Assembly: GCF_017921975.2 (NCBI RefSeq)
Contig: NZ_JAGEMO020000007.1
Coordinates: forward strand, 186,001 to 250,000
Reading direction: 5' to 3'
Length of the DNA: 64,000 nt
Source: Hymenobacter terricola
Lineage (GTDB): Bacteria > Bacteroidota > Bacteroidia > Cytophagales > Hymenobacteraceae
Below, one piece after another: positions 20,249-32,470 of this stretch. The translations under genes and the position numbers were made by a program. Position 1 is the first letter of the stretch; each line of letters starts with the position of its first letter. Under the pieces are notes generated by a model. It ran no database searches. It was not told the DNA's origin and saw nothing but the letters and a program-made list of their open reading frames with translations.

Positions 20249-20395
20249 GAGGGCCGGTTTCGGTTCTTCGAGGGCCGGTTTCGGTTCTCGGAGGGCCGGT
20301 TTCGGTTCTCGGAGGGCCGGTTTCGGTTCTTCGAGGGCCGGTTTCGGTTCTCGGAGGGCCGGTTTCGGTTCTTCGAGGGCCGGTTTCGGTTCTAG
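20249..20395. repeat. 21-base tandem repeat, seven units
   Basis: Seven contiguous 21-base units start GAGGGCCGGTTTCGGTTCT; the last two or three bases vary between TTC, TCG and TAG. A partial inverted copy lies just before at about 20226-20240. The repeat keeps frame on both strands (7 residues per unit, reading like EPKPALR on the minus strand), but no start, signal or neighbour supports a gene. It sits in a 463-base gap. Confidence 0.9.
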
Positions 20396-20573
20396 GAGCA
20401 TCCAAACCGGACTTCCGGAGCACCGGCACCCGGCGGCCACGCTACAATCGAGAAAAACTTCAATTTCAACGGGCCACGCCCGTCAATAATCGTAAATCCG
20501 GCCCGCCGCCACACGGCCCGCTCTACCTTGCAGCGTCAACCAACTGCCCGACCGGGCGGCCGGCTTTTCCTGC

Positions 20574-24233
<3,660 letters not shown>

Positions 24234-24287
24234 TCAGCACGTACCCCGCAGGCACTGGCCAGCTTAATTTCCTATATATTCACCACT

Positions 24288-25022
24288 ATGCCAATCAATT
24301 CTCACGCTGCTCCCCTGCGCTGCCTGGTCGTCGACGACGACCCCCTTTCGGTTCAGGTAGTGCTCAATTGCATTGCTAATACGCCGTTTCTGACGGCCAC
24401 TGGCAGTTACACCAGCCCCGTCGAAGCCGCCGAAGCCCTGCGCACCGAGCCGGTTGACCTGCTGTTTCTGGACGTCGAAATGCCCCTGCTGTCCGGCATT
24501 GAGCTTTTGCACACCTTGCAGCACCCGCCGCTCGTTGTGCTCATCACCAGCAGCAAAGACTACGCCGTGCAGGCGTTCGAGCACGCCGTGGTTGATTACC
24601 TGGTGAAGCCCATCAGCTACGCCCGCTTCCTGCAAGCCGCCCAAAAGGCCCTCGAAATGGCCCAGCGCCCACCCGCCGGGGCCGATGCCATCGAAGCCGC
24701 CGCCCCCGGTGCCGATTTCACCTTCGTGAAAGTGGATAACAAGCTGGTCCGGGTCGGGTTCGATGAAGTGCGCTACGTCGAAGCCCTCGGCGACTACGTG
24801 CACATCGTCACCGGCACCAGCAAGCTCATCGTGTACAGCACCATGAAGGCCGTCGAGGAGAAGTTTCCCGCCAGCCGCTTTGTGCGCGTCCATCGCTCGT
24901 TCATCGTCAACATCAACCGCATTCAAGCGCTGGAAGATAATTCGGTGCTTGTCGAAGGCAAATACATTCCCGTCGGCCAAACCTACTTGCGCGACGTGCT
25001 GCAACGCCTCAACAAGTTCTAA
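24288..25022 (+). CDS. LytTR-type response regulator
   Basis: 244 residues. The receiver (about 10-130) has the acidic triplet VVDDD, the phospho-acceptor Asp in LFLDVEMPLLSG, and Lys in YLVKPIS. The LytTR DNA-binding domain (about 140-244) has VRYVEALGDYVHIV, FVRVHRSFIVNI and a short C-terminal tail. It lies 54 bases after the HPt-containing hybrid kinase, so it is very probably the output of that relay, binding promoter DNA as a dimer. Its target genes are not visible here. Confidence 0.92.
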   Translation: MPINSHAAPLRCLVVDDDPLSVQVVLNCIANTPFLTATGSYTSPVEAAEALRTEPVDLLFLDVEMPLLSGIELLHTLQHPPLVVLITSSKDYAVQAFEHAVVDYLVKPISYARFLQAAQKALEMAQRPPAGADAIEAAAPGADFTFVKVDNKLVRVGFDEVRYVEALGDYVHIVTGTSKLIVYSTMKAVEEKFPASRFVRVHRSFIVNINRIQALEDNSVLVEGKYIPVGQTYLRDVLQRLNKF

Positions 25023-25072
25023 CTCCCGCCCAACTTCCTGTTCCCCGATTGCTTCTTTCTGATAATCCCCTC

Positions 25073-25401
25073 ATGCGCTTCCTCCTGACCCTTGTCCGCG
25101 GCAATTTTTCGCTATCGGCTCCAGTGCTGGTGCTTGCGGCCGGCCCCGGCGCGCATGCCCAGCAGGCCGGCGACACCACCAGCGTGCACTGCGGCCTGTC
25201 ACTCGCCCGCATGCTGTGCGTCGACCTCGACGGCCAGAACGTGAAGTATATCTGGGATTTTCGCGATTTCAGGGCCGCACGGCACAGCACGTTTTTCGCC
25301 GGCCGGGCACTTATTCCGTGCGGTTGAGCATGCGCGGCTACGGCTCCAAGGCCTGCGTGGCCAGCCATTGTGTTTCGCGTGAAATCGTGGTAGAACCCTA
25401 G
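25073..25401 (+). pseudogene. exported PKD-like protein, broken by a single frameshift
   Basis: The first frame, from the ATG at 25073, has a signal peptide ending HAQQAGD, then SVHCGLSLARMLCVDLDG and VKYIWDFRD, and stops at 25327. The next frame carries HVFRRPGTYSVRLSMRGYG and ends in a Cys-rich stretch and REIVVEP. Together they make one PKD-type beta domain (WDF... then PGTYSVRL). Reading across requires one missing base, most simply around 25260-25275. It is either a recently broken gene or a sequencing error. It follows the LytTR gene by 50 bases on the same strand. Confidence 0.65.
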
Positions 25402-25472
25402 CCCTACGCAACGAGCAGGGCCCCGGCCGTCAGCGCATCGTGCTGGCAGTCATGACCCTGGCTCGTTATCCA

Positions 25473-26996
25473 TCAGCTTCCCAGCTCATTTGCCACGGGC
25501 GCCCCTTCGCGCAGCAAGCCCAGCACCAGGTTCCACAGCTGCTCATAAGGGATAATTTCGACTTCGGCAAAAGCTTCGCCGGGCGGGGGCGTGTCCCGTA
25601 GCTGCTGGAACAGGGTTTTGCCCCGCTCTGCCGCCTTGGGCGCGTCGAAGTTCTTTTCTACGATAACTTGCAGAAGCCGCAAAAACAGCCGACTCCGCAG
25701 CGTCGCCGGTTCATGTAAGTGCCGCTGCTGGTACTTGCGCAGGCGTTCCAGGCGCATCAGCACGGCCTCCAGGTTGCGCTCGCGCAGGAAATAGAGCAGC
25801 TGCAGCACCAGAATGGCCACGTTGTGGCCGCGCTTGTCGCGGCTGTATTCGGGCAGTTGCAGCACCCATTGGGCCATTTGCCGCTGGCGGGCCGTGGTGA
25901 GGCGCTGCGGCGGCAGCACAAATTCGATGTAAGCCTTATATAAGTCCCACCGCTGCAGCGCCGCCTCCCGCTGGATGAGGTACGCCGGATTTTTGGTAAT
26001 GAGGCTCATCAGCTGCTGCGCCCGCTCATACTGCTCGGCGTGCAACGCCAGCAACACGTGGTGCTCCTGAAAATAAAACCAGTTGCTGGACGATGGGTGG
26101 AAGTCGCGGGAATACTCCTCGGCCAGCCGCAGCCCCTGCACCGGCTGCCGGCTGCGCAAGTACGCGTAGATGCTCATAAAATGGTTGAAGCGGATATCAA
26201 ACCGCCGCGCGTTGAGCTTGCCGTCGCGCAGCCGCCGCGAAGCCGCCGCCGTCACCCGGATAATTTCCTGGTAATTTCCCTGCAGCTCTTCAAAAGCCAG
26301 CCGCACCCGGTAGGTAGCACTATAAGTAGTAAAGCTGCGGGCCTTGCGGTGCAAGGCTTCGAGGTGGGCTATGCGGTCGGGCAGCAGCGGCAGCACCGTG
26401 CGGCGGGCGGCCACGGTGCCGCTCAGCGCCAGCTGCGTATCGGTGTACAGCTGCTCGGCCTCGTCTTCCCACGCCAGCACTTGCTGCGCCCGCAGCAGCA
26501 CCTTCACCACTTTCTTGTATGGAATAACTTGCCGCTGCTCGGCGTACAGGTTGCGCAGCATGCGGGCGCATTGCACCGCGTATTGCGTAAACTCGCCCGT
26601 TTCGGCCAGCCGCAGGCAACGCTGTAGCAACCGCTCCGACATCTTGTATTCGCGCTCAGCGTACAGAATGCTTACTTTATGCAGCAAGTCCAGGCACTCC
26701 AGCTCGTACCGGCGCGACACCAGATGCCGCGAGTCCGAATGGTCCAGGAAATACAGCTGGTTGAGCAGTTTGGTGCGCACCCGCGACTGCAGTTTTTGCA
26801 AGGCCCGCACGTTGGCCGCCGTGGCTTTGCCATACAGTGCCTTCACCACCTGCAGTTGGGTAGCCTCGGGAGAATCGGTCAGGGCCGCGACAAATTGATT
26901 CTCCTTGTTGGCTTGGCGGCTGCGCAGGTCCAATACCGGCAAAGAAGCCAAGCTACGAGATGTCACAATTCGCGCCAAATTCGCAATTTCATTCAT
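25473..26996 (-). CDS. large helical protein of unknown function
   Basis: 507 residues without a signal peptide or membrane segment. The composition is typical of a helical-repeat protein: Leu, Ala, Arg and Gln-rich, with many short amphipathic helices (LERLRKYQQRHLHEP, ALQKLQSRVRTKLLNQLYFL). No catalytic motif is recognised. It is probably cytosolic and could be a TPR-like scaffold. It is transcribed away from the AT-rich stretch that follows 26996, which should contain its promoter. Codon use matches neighbouring GC-rich genes. Confidence 0.7.
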   Translation of the reverse strand: MNEIANLARIVTSRSLASLPVLDLRSRQANKENQFVAALTDSPEATQLQVVKALYGKATAANVRALQKLQSRVRTKLLNQLYFLDHSDSRHLVSRRYELECLDLLHKVSILYAEREYKMSERLLQRCLRLAETGEFTQYAVQCARMLRNLYAEQRQVIPYKKVVKVLLRAQQVLAWEDEAEQLYTDTQLALSGTVAARRTVLPLLPDRIAHLEALHRKARSFTTYSATYRVRLAFEELQGNYQEIIRVTAAASRRLRDGKLNARRFDIRFNHFMSIYAYLRSRQPVQGLRLAEEYSRDFHPSSSNWFYFQEHHVLLALHAEQYERAQQLMSLITKNPAYLIQREAALQRWDLYKAYIEFVLPPQRLTTARQRQMAQWVLQLPEYSRDKRGHNVAILVLQLLYFLRERNLEAVLMRLERLRKYQQRHLHEPATLRSRLFLRLLQVIVEKNFDAPKAAERGKTLFQQLRDTPPPGEAFAEVEIIPYEQLWNLVLGLLREGAPVANELGS

Positions 26997-27368
26997 CTCA
27001 AAAACGGCTTATTGATGCGTTTATGGCGTTTTACCCCAAAAAGCAGGTCGTAAAAGCTACGTCACAAAAATGGGTATTGTTTCCTTTTTCCATCGGTGTC
27101 ATCCCGTCAATCTTTGTATTGTGGTTTTTTATGGGCAATTCAATGGTTTGACGTCACAAATTGGTTATTTTTTCTCAAACCACTCAAAAAAAAACTCCAT
27201 CTGGATGCTAATAAGGTTATTTTTTAATTCAATTTATCAATATAGTTACTATTCTCATAAAAATTATACAGGTCAACTTTAGGCAAATATTGTCCTTTTG
27301 AACAGGAGCGTGAAGCGTCAACTTTGTGTCACTCAAACATCTGACACACCTTTTAATCGCTAAGCATC
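26997..27368. other. AT-rich intergenic stretch
   Basis: About 370 bases of distinctly AT-rich DNA in a GC-rich neighbourhood, with A- and T-runs around 27170-27250. No gene is supported. It lies between the divergent helical-protein gene and the Gly/Trp repeat gene, and should hold both promoters. The base composition suggests acquired DNA or an extended regulatory region. Confidence 0.6.
27297..27326 (+). promoter_or_regulatory. candidate Bacteroidota-type promoter for the repeat-protein gene
   Basis: TTTG at 27297-27300 and CAACTTTG at 27319-27326 are 18 bases apart. They match the Bacteroidota -33/-7 pattern (TTTG, then TAnnTTTG) except for one base. The ATG is 42 bases downstream. Confidence 0.4.
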
Positions 27369-27878
27369 ATGCTAAATATCCTCGCCATCGCCCTGTTACA
27401 ATTTGCTAGCCTCGCTTCTAGCGCCTCCCAAGAAAGTGTTGCTTCGAAGGCACCGGTTGTTACAATCAGCGCAGGTACGAACATGACTGCTCTTGGTGGC
27501 AGCGGCGGCTGGGGCGGGGATGTTGCTTCGCTTGGCGGCAGCGGCGGCTGGGGTGGTGACGTTGCTCTTGGCGGCAGCGGCGGTTGGGGTGGTGACGTTG
27601 CTTCGCTTGGTGGCAGCGGCGGCTGGGGCGGGGACGTGGCTGCTTTAGGTGGCAGCGGCGGCTGGGGCGGAGATGTTGCTCTTGGTGGCAGCGGCGGCTG
27701 GGGCGGAGATGTTGCTTCGCTCGGTGGCAGCGGCGGTTGGGGCGGTGACGTTGCTTCGCTCGGTGGCAGCGGCGGCTGGGGCGGGGACGTGGCTGCTTTA
27801 GGTGGCAGCGGCGGCTGGGGCGGGGATGTTGCTTCGCTTGGTGGCAGCGGCGGTTGGGGTGGCGATATCGCCGCTTAA
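27369..27878 (+). CDS. exported Gly/Trp/Asp repeat protein, ten 12-13 residue repeats
   Basis: 169 residues. An N-terminal signal-like segment (MLNILAIALLQFASLASSAS) and a 20-residue linker lead to ten near-identical repeats of LGGSGGWGGDVA plus S, A or nothing, ending LGGSGGWGGDIAA at the stop. Each repeat has exactly one Trp and one Asp and no Cys or Lys. GGWGGD matches the first six positions of the RTX calcium-binding nonapeptide (GGxGxD), but the 12-13 residue period does not fit an RTX roll. LGG also resembles a double-glycine processing site. No maturation enzyme is adjacent; a peptide-type ABC importer follows. The function is unknown: a surface or biofilm protein, a repeat-type precursor peptide or a structural secreted protein are all possible. 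Confidence 0.7.
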   Translation: MLNILAIALLQFASLASSASQESVASKAPVVTISAGTNMTALGGSGGWGGDVASLGGSGGWGGDVALGGSGGWGGDVASLGGSGGWGGDVAALGGSGGWGGDVALGGSGGWGGDVASLGGSGGWGGDVASLGGSGGWGGDVAALGGSGGWGGDVASLGGSGGWGGDIAA

Positions 27879-27909
27879 GCAAGCGGCAAAATTTCATACC
27901 TATATTGCC

Positions 27910-27928
27910 TGCCCTCTGTGACAGGGCA
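27910..27928 (+). terminator. weak hairpin between repeat gene and importer
   Basis: TGCCCT at 27910-27915 pairs with AGGGCA at 27923-27928 around a 7-base loop, followed by a short ATTT. It may act as a leaky terminator that keeps the importer genes at lower expression than the repeat gene. Confidence 0.3.
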
Positions 27929-27943
27929 ATTTAGGTGTGCCGC

Positions 27944-29707
27944 GTGAAGCAAAATCCTGCAGTTGGAATATTACTCTATACAGCAATTATCTTGCTGATA
28001 TTCAGCTGCACGTCTAATCCCAACAAATCGGATTCCATCCGCATTCGTTGGGTTCACGACCCCGAAACATTGGACCCGATGCTGTTGCCTAATCAGGCAG
28101 CCTTTGATGCTAATAATTTATTAAATATCAGCCTGCTTCAGGCAGATGTACTCACCAAGGAGCTGGCACCGGCCTTAGCCGAAGCCCTCCCCGCCATTCA
28201 GCTTGTTGGGGATTCGCTGATGAAGCTTGGCTACCGGATAAAGCCCGCCGCCGCCTGGGATACCGGCCGCCCCGTGCTGGCTAGCGACGTCGAATTCACG
28301 CTGAAGCTGATGTTTTGCCCGGGCCTATCCAACGAGGTTGCCCGCAACCAGTACCGCTTCATCCGGGCAGTGCTGGCTGACGCCAGGGACCCGCGGCGTT
28401 TTGCGCTGGTATGCCAGGGGCAAGCCATCGAATACCAGAAGGCCTCCGGGGAATTCTTCGTTTTATCCGAAGCTGCTCTGGACCCCCGCGGGCAGCTTCG
28501 CCGGTTTGCCCTGGCCGACCTGCAGAATCGCCCAGCCGCTGCGCCCCCGGATTCGGCCTTGCAGGCCCTGGCGCGGCGCTACGTGGCCGCTACCACCGGT
28601 CACATTTCCAGTCAATTGCCGGGCTGCGGGCCCTACCGGCTGGTGGCTTGGGAAAAAGACCGGTACCTCACTTTTCAACGCAAGCCGCACTGGTGGGCCG
28701 ACCAGCTGCGGCCGGTGCCGTTTGTGTTGCAGGCCCGGCCCCGGCTGCTCCGCTACGTCATCATTCCCGATGCCGCAACCGCAACCCTGGCGCTGCGACG
28801 CGGCGACCTGGACGTGTACCCGCAAATGCCCGCCCACGAATTTGCCCGCCTGCAGGCGTCGCCTGCGGCGCGCGCGTCCCTGAGCTTTTATTCCACGCCT
28901 TCTTACGATGTCGTGACGGCTGGTTTCAACACCCGCCATCCGGCCCTGGCCGATGCGGCCACGCGCCGGGCCCTGAGCCGGTGCTTCGACGCCGCGGGCT
29001 TGCTACGGGCTACGCAGCTGGGCGCGGGGCAGCGCAGCACCGGCGTCATCAGCCCAGCCGACAGCCTCAATTACAACGACAGCTTAGCGCTGTTGCCGTT
29101 CGACCCGCCTGGCGCCGCCTGGCTACTGCGCCAGGCGGGCTGGCAGCGAGCGGGGCAGGCCGACAGCGGCTGGTTCCGCTCGGCCGGCCTGCACGGGGGG
29201 CGCCAGCAGCTGCGGCTGGTGCTGCGATACCGCGCCGACGAATCATTATTTGCCACCATTGCGCTGCAGTTTCAGGCTACCGCTGCGGGAATTGGCATTC
29301 CGGTAATTCTCCAACCAACCGAATCTGGGGCCTTTACGATGGCGCTGCGGACCGGCGATTTCGACATGTACGTGCGCGTGCTGAAGGGCAACCCGTTCAT
29401 GTTTAATTTTACGCCGGTCCTCCATTCCTCAAGCGTCGGAATAAGCAATTCGACCGGGTTCAGCACTCCGGCCAGCGACCGGCTTATCGAGGCCATTACA
29501 ACGGCCGACACCAGAGTGCACCGGGCGCGGCTCCTGCGCCAATTTCAAGCCCTGATGCAGCAAGAAGCCCCGTTGGTGCCGCTGTTCTTTTTGCCCAATC
29601 GCATTGCGGCCGACCGGCGGCTGCGCGGCTTGCACGCCAGCAGCCTCAAGCCGGGGTATTCTGCTGCTACCCTGGAGCGCGGCCCATCCTCTTCGCCAAC
29701 CCCGTAG
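27944..29707 (+). CDS. peptide/nickel-type ABC transporter substrate-binding lipoprotein (family 5)
   Basis: 587 residues from a GTG at 27944 (another GTG at 27935 is possible). The lipoprotein signal is LLYTAIILLIFSC with lipidation at the Cys. The mature part has the family 5 (OppA/DppA) layout: WVHDPETLDPM, TLKLMFCPG, GCGPYRLVAWEKDRYLTFQR, NTRHPALADAATRRALSRCFD, and a C-terminal QQEAPLVPLFFLPNR. It should capture peptides or similar solutes in the periplasm and pass them to the two permeases that follow, starting four bases after its stop. It is somewhat longer than the usual 500-540 residues. Confidence 0.88.
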   Translation: MKQNPAVGILLYTAIILLIFSCTSNPNKSDSIRIRWVHDPETLDPMLLPNQAAFDANNLLNISLLQADVLTKELAPALAEALPAIQLVGDSLMKLGYRIKPAAAWDTGRPVLASDVEFTLKLMFCPGLSNEVARNQYRFIRAVLADARDPRRFALVCQGQAIEYQKASGEFFVLSEAALDPRGQLRRFALADLQNRPAAAPPDSALQALARRYVAATTGHISSQLPGCGPYRLVAWEKDRYLTFQRKPHWWADQLRPVPFVLQARPRLLRYVIIPDAATATLALRRGDLDVYPQMPAHEFARLQASPAARASLSFYSTPSYDVVTAGFNTRHPALADAATRRALSRCFDAAGLLRATQLGAGQRSTGVISPADSLNYNDSLALLPFDPPGAAWLLRQAGWQRAGQADSGWFRSAGLHGGRQQLRLVLRYRADESLFATIALQFQATAAGIGIPVILQPTESGAFTMALRTGDFDMYVRVLKGNPFMFNFTPVLHSSSVGISNSTGFSTPASDRLIEAITTADTRVHRARLLRQFQALMQQEAPLVPLFFLPNRIAADRRLRGLHASSLKPGYSAATLERGPSSSPTP

Positions 29708-29710
29708 CGC

Positions 29711-30781
29711 ATGGTCCGATTAGTATTCTGGCGCCTGGCCCGCACGGGGCTCGCGGTGTGGGCCCTGGCATCGGCAGTGTTCCTGCTGAGCCACCGGGAC
29801 GCCAGCGCGGCCTTGCTGCTGGCGGCCCCAACTGCTTTCGACCTGGGGGCCACCCACACCGCCGCTACCCCGGCCCAACAGCTGGCGGCCCAACGCGCCG
29901 TGCAGCAGCGGCTGGGCCTTGACCGGCCCCTTTTCTACTTGAGCCGCAACGCCAACCCGCGCATCGGCCGGGTGCAATGGCACTGGAATGGCCGCCGCAA
30001 TCAGTACCACCGCTGGGCGGCGGGGCTATTGCATGGCGACTGGGGCACGTCGTTCCGCACCGGCCAGGCGGTACCGGCCCGGTTGCGCGCTGCGCTTGCC
30101 TACACATTGCCGCTCACGGGCGCGGCAGCGGTGCTGGCGGTGCTGGCGGCCCTGGCCCTGGCCCAACGCCTGGCCGCCGCACCGTGGTGGCAGCAGCCCC
30201 TGCGAGTGCTCCTGACCGCGGTCCACGCCCTGCCCTTGTTCGTGGTGGCGCTGGCCTTGCTGCTGGTCTTTGCCAATCCTGAAGTAGTGGCGTGGTTCCC
30301 AGCCTATGGGCTCGACCAATCCCCTGAGGTTGAGGCGAGTGCATGGGGGCACCTCGCCACTTACCTGCTGCACCTGGTGTTGCCGGTGGCGGCCCTCACG
30401 CTCACGGCCATGCCCGAGCTTGCCCTCCAGCTCGATGCGGCCCTGGCGCGGGAGTTGCGCACCGGCTATGCCACCACGGCCCGCGCCAAGGGGCTGGCCG
30501 AACCCGCGGTTATCAGGCACCATGCCCTGCGCAATGCCTTGCTGCCCACCATCGCCCAGGTCACCGAATTATTGCCCGCTTTAGTGGCCGGGGCGGTGGT
30601 GGTTGAAGTGGTATTTGCGCTGCCCGGCATGGGGCGGCTATTGGCCGAAGCCGCCGCTGCCCGCGATTACCCCGTGCTGGTGGGCGGGGTGCTGCTGACG
30701 GGCGCGGCGCGCCTGCTGGCCCTGCTCCTGGCCGACCTTCTATATTTCTGGGCCGACCCCCGCATCCGTTGGCAATCCTGA
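29711..30781 (+). CDS. peptide-type ABC transporter permease (DppB/OppB-like)
   Basis: 356 residues with about six membrane segments (WALASAVFLLSH near the start, GAAAVLAVLAALALA, ALPLFVVALALLLVF and a C-terminal cluster). The cytoplasmic EAA-type loop is present as YATTARAKGLAEPAVIRHHA. The periplasmic loop after the first helix is longer than usual. It starts four bases after the binding-protein gene and overlaps the next permease gene by 13 bases, so the three genes form one operon. It forms half of the inner-membrane channel. Confidence 0.88.
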   Translation: MVRLVFWRLARTGLAVWALASAVFLLSHRDASAALLLAAPTAFDLGATHTAATPAQQLAAQRAVQQRLGLDRPLFYLSRNANPRIGRVQWHWNGRRNQYHRWAAGLLHGDWGTSFRTGQAVPARLRAALAYTLPLTGAAAVLAVLAALALAQRLAAAPWWQQPLRVLLTAVHALPLFVVALALLLVFANPEVVAWFPAYGLDQSPEVEASAWGHLATYLLHLVLPVAALTLTAMPELALQLDAALARELRTGYATTARAKGLAEPAVIRHHALRNALLPTIAQVTELLPALVAGAVVVEVVFALPGMGRLLAEAAAARDYPVLVGGVLLTGAARLLALLLADLLYFWADPRIRWQS

Positions 30782-31746
30782 CTTTCGCCCCACTTTCCTG
30801 GGCCCAAAAGCTGGCGCTACTGTGGCTAGGCCTGGTGGTGCTGGCCGCTGGGCTGGCCCCGGTATTGCCGCTGCCCTACCGGCCCGGCGTGCCCGATTTA
30901 GCTCATCTGGCCCAAGCCCCTTTTGGCCCGGGGCGCCACTGGCTCGGCACCGACCCGCAGGGGCGCGACGTGTTAAGCGTGCTGGTTTTTGGTGCACGCA
31001 CCGCCATGCTGCTCACGTTGCCCGCCGCCGTAATGGCGGGCCTGCTGGGTGCGGCGGCGGGCGGGGCCGCGGGGTATTGGGGCAATACCACCCGGCTGGC
31101 CGCTCCTTGGTGGCTATTGGGAGTGGGCAGCACCTGGTGGGCGCTACGGCTGCCCGTTCCCTTGCTGGGGCTGGTGGTGGCGGCGCTCGGACTGGGCCTG
31201 ACGCTGGCCACCCGGCTGTACCGTCGGCCCGTGCCCGCTTGGCCAGTGCCCATCAATGCGGTGGTAATGGGCGCGGCAACCACCCTCGACACCATTCCGC
31301 GCCTGGTGCTGGTGGTGGCTTTGGCGGCCAGTACGGCCGTATCACAGCCGGTCTTATTGGCACTGCTCACCCTCACCTCGTGGCCGTACCCGGCTCGACT
31401 GGTGCGTGCCCAAATGCTGCGGGTGCGTGCCCTGCCTTTCATCGAAGCAGCCCGAGCCGCCGGGGTTCCCGCTGGTCAGATTTGGCTGCGCCATGCCCTG
31501 CCACAGGCATTGCAGCCGCTACGCACCACGCTTCCCCTCAGCATAGCCGGGCTGCTGGCGCTGGAAAGCACCTTATCGTTTTTGGGCATTGGCTTGCCTC
31601 CGGATGTGGCTAGCTGGGGACGTCTCCTGGCAACCGCGCGAGAGGAGCCGACCGCTTGGTGGATATTTTTATTCCCGAGTATTTTATTAATAATAAGCAT
31701 GTTAAGCCTCAATGCATTGGGGCGCCAAAGGCGTATCTTGGGCTGA
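30769..31746 (+). CDS. peptide-type ABC transporter permease (DppC/OppC-like)
   Basis: 325 residues from a TTG at 30769, which overlaps the end of the upstream permease and implies coupled translation. It has several membrane helices. Family motifs include HWLGTDPQGRDVLSVLVFGAR near residue 60, the EAA loop FIEAARAAGVPAGQIWLRHA, and the C-terminal STLSFLGIGLPPDVASWG. It pairs with the preceding permease. No ATP-binding subunit gene follows; the next 370 bases are AT-rich and gene-free, so the ATPase must be encoded elsewhere if the transporter works. Confidence 0.88.
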   Translation: MAILTFAPLSWAQKLALLWLGLVVLAAGLAPVLPLPYRPGVPDLAHLAQAPFGPGRHWLGTDPQGRDVLSVLVFGARTAMLLTLPAAVMAGLLGAAAGGAAGYWGNTTRLAAPWWLLGVGSTWWALRLPVPLLGLVVAALGLGLTLATRLYRRPVPAWPVPINAVVMGAATTLDTIPRLVLVVALAASTAVSQPVLLALLTLTSWPYPARLVRAQMLRVRALPFIEAARAAGVPAGQIWLRHALPQALQPLRTTLPLSIAGLLALESTLSFLGIGLPPDVASWGRLLATAREEPTAWWIFLFPSILLIISMLSLNALGRQRRILG

Positions 31747-32120
31747 TTTGGTCACTCCCGCGCCCTTCAGGAGATGGCCTGTTTTCGGCCGAAATTATCA
31801 GGGAAATCGAATGTTCCCGATGTCGCAAATCGGGTTTTTTTTCGAAAACCAGAAGCCCCATTATTCGACGACCTAAACGAATCAATTCATTGATTATCAA
31901 ATCAATGAATGCCATTCTTCCTGTAGTATTATTCTGCAAAAAAGATTTTTACGGGCAATTACTTGTGCTTTTCCTCTAAGATTGGCTGATTTCTGATGTC
32001 TTAATCTGAAGCGTTGTGTCCTTTTTTTCAGGTAAAGAGGGGCCGTAACATTGTATTGCCTTAGCGGAACTTCTGTTTGCGCTGTGGCTATTTCAACTCC
32101 TTACCTCTACCTAACCCAGT
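31747..32120. other. AT-rich stretch after the importer operon
   Basis: About 370 bases, much richer in A and T than the flanking genes and similar in character to 26997-27368. No supported gene, no clear terminator hairpin and no repeat was seen. Confidence 0.5.
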
Positions 32121-32324
32121 ATGTATCTACTCATTTACCCTTCATTAAGTACCCCTCGCCGCCCCAAAGCGCTAAACCGACTGGTCCGTCCCGTTTCTGT
32201 GGGCATCGATTTTGTGACGCCGGATGGCACAGTTGTTCCGCGCGCCTTGGGCGAAGCTGCTTTGCTGGGCCGCACCGCCGTGCTGGTAGGCGGCTTGTTG
32301 GTGGGAATCTGGCCCCAATCCTAA
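32121..32324 (+). CDS. possible small protein of unknown function
   Basis: 67 codons from the ATG at 32121. The N-terminal part is basic (TPRRPKALNRLVRP), followed by VSVGIDFVTPDGTVVPRALG and a hydrophobic Gly/Leu/Val-rich end (AVLVGGLLVGIWPQS) that could be a membrane segment. No family is recognised. Support is limited: higher GC than the bases before it and a good rightward terminator about 150 bases downstream. It may be chance. Confidence 0.3.
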   Translation: MYLLIYPSLSTPRRPKALNRLVRPVSVGIDFVTPDGTVVPRALGEAALLGRTAVLVGGLLVGIWPQS

Positions 32325-32470
32325 AAATCACGCACCTGCTTTCCCTCCTTTCTATTCCACGTATTTTCTATTCTCCTGCTCCTTAATCTACCACCAACAC
32401 TGTTCTATCTGGCGTAATACTCTACCCCCAATTCTGTATCTACCGCTCACCGGCTACCCCTGTTGAGTTT

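Noticed and set aside
20249..20395. CRISPR array
   Set aside because: The units are directly adjacent, with no unique spacers, and no cas genes are present. The same applies to 44561-44802.
20162..20440. Minus-strand frame encoding a repeated EPKPALR peptide
   Set aside because: It is the reading of the 21-base DNA repeat, kept open because the unit is a multiple of three. It has no signal, no promoter and no conserved flank, so it is not called as a gene.
27466..27897. Minus-strand frame through the Gly/Trp repeats (His/Pro/Arg-rich)
   Set aside because: It is a shadow of the repeat gene. The plus frame has a signal-like start, a stop right after the last repeat and a promoter-like element.
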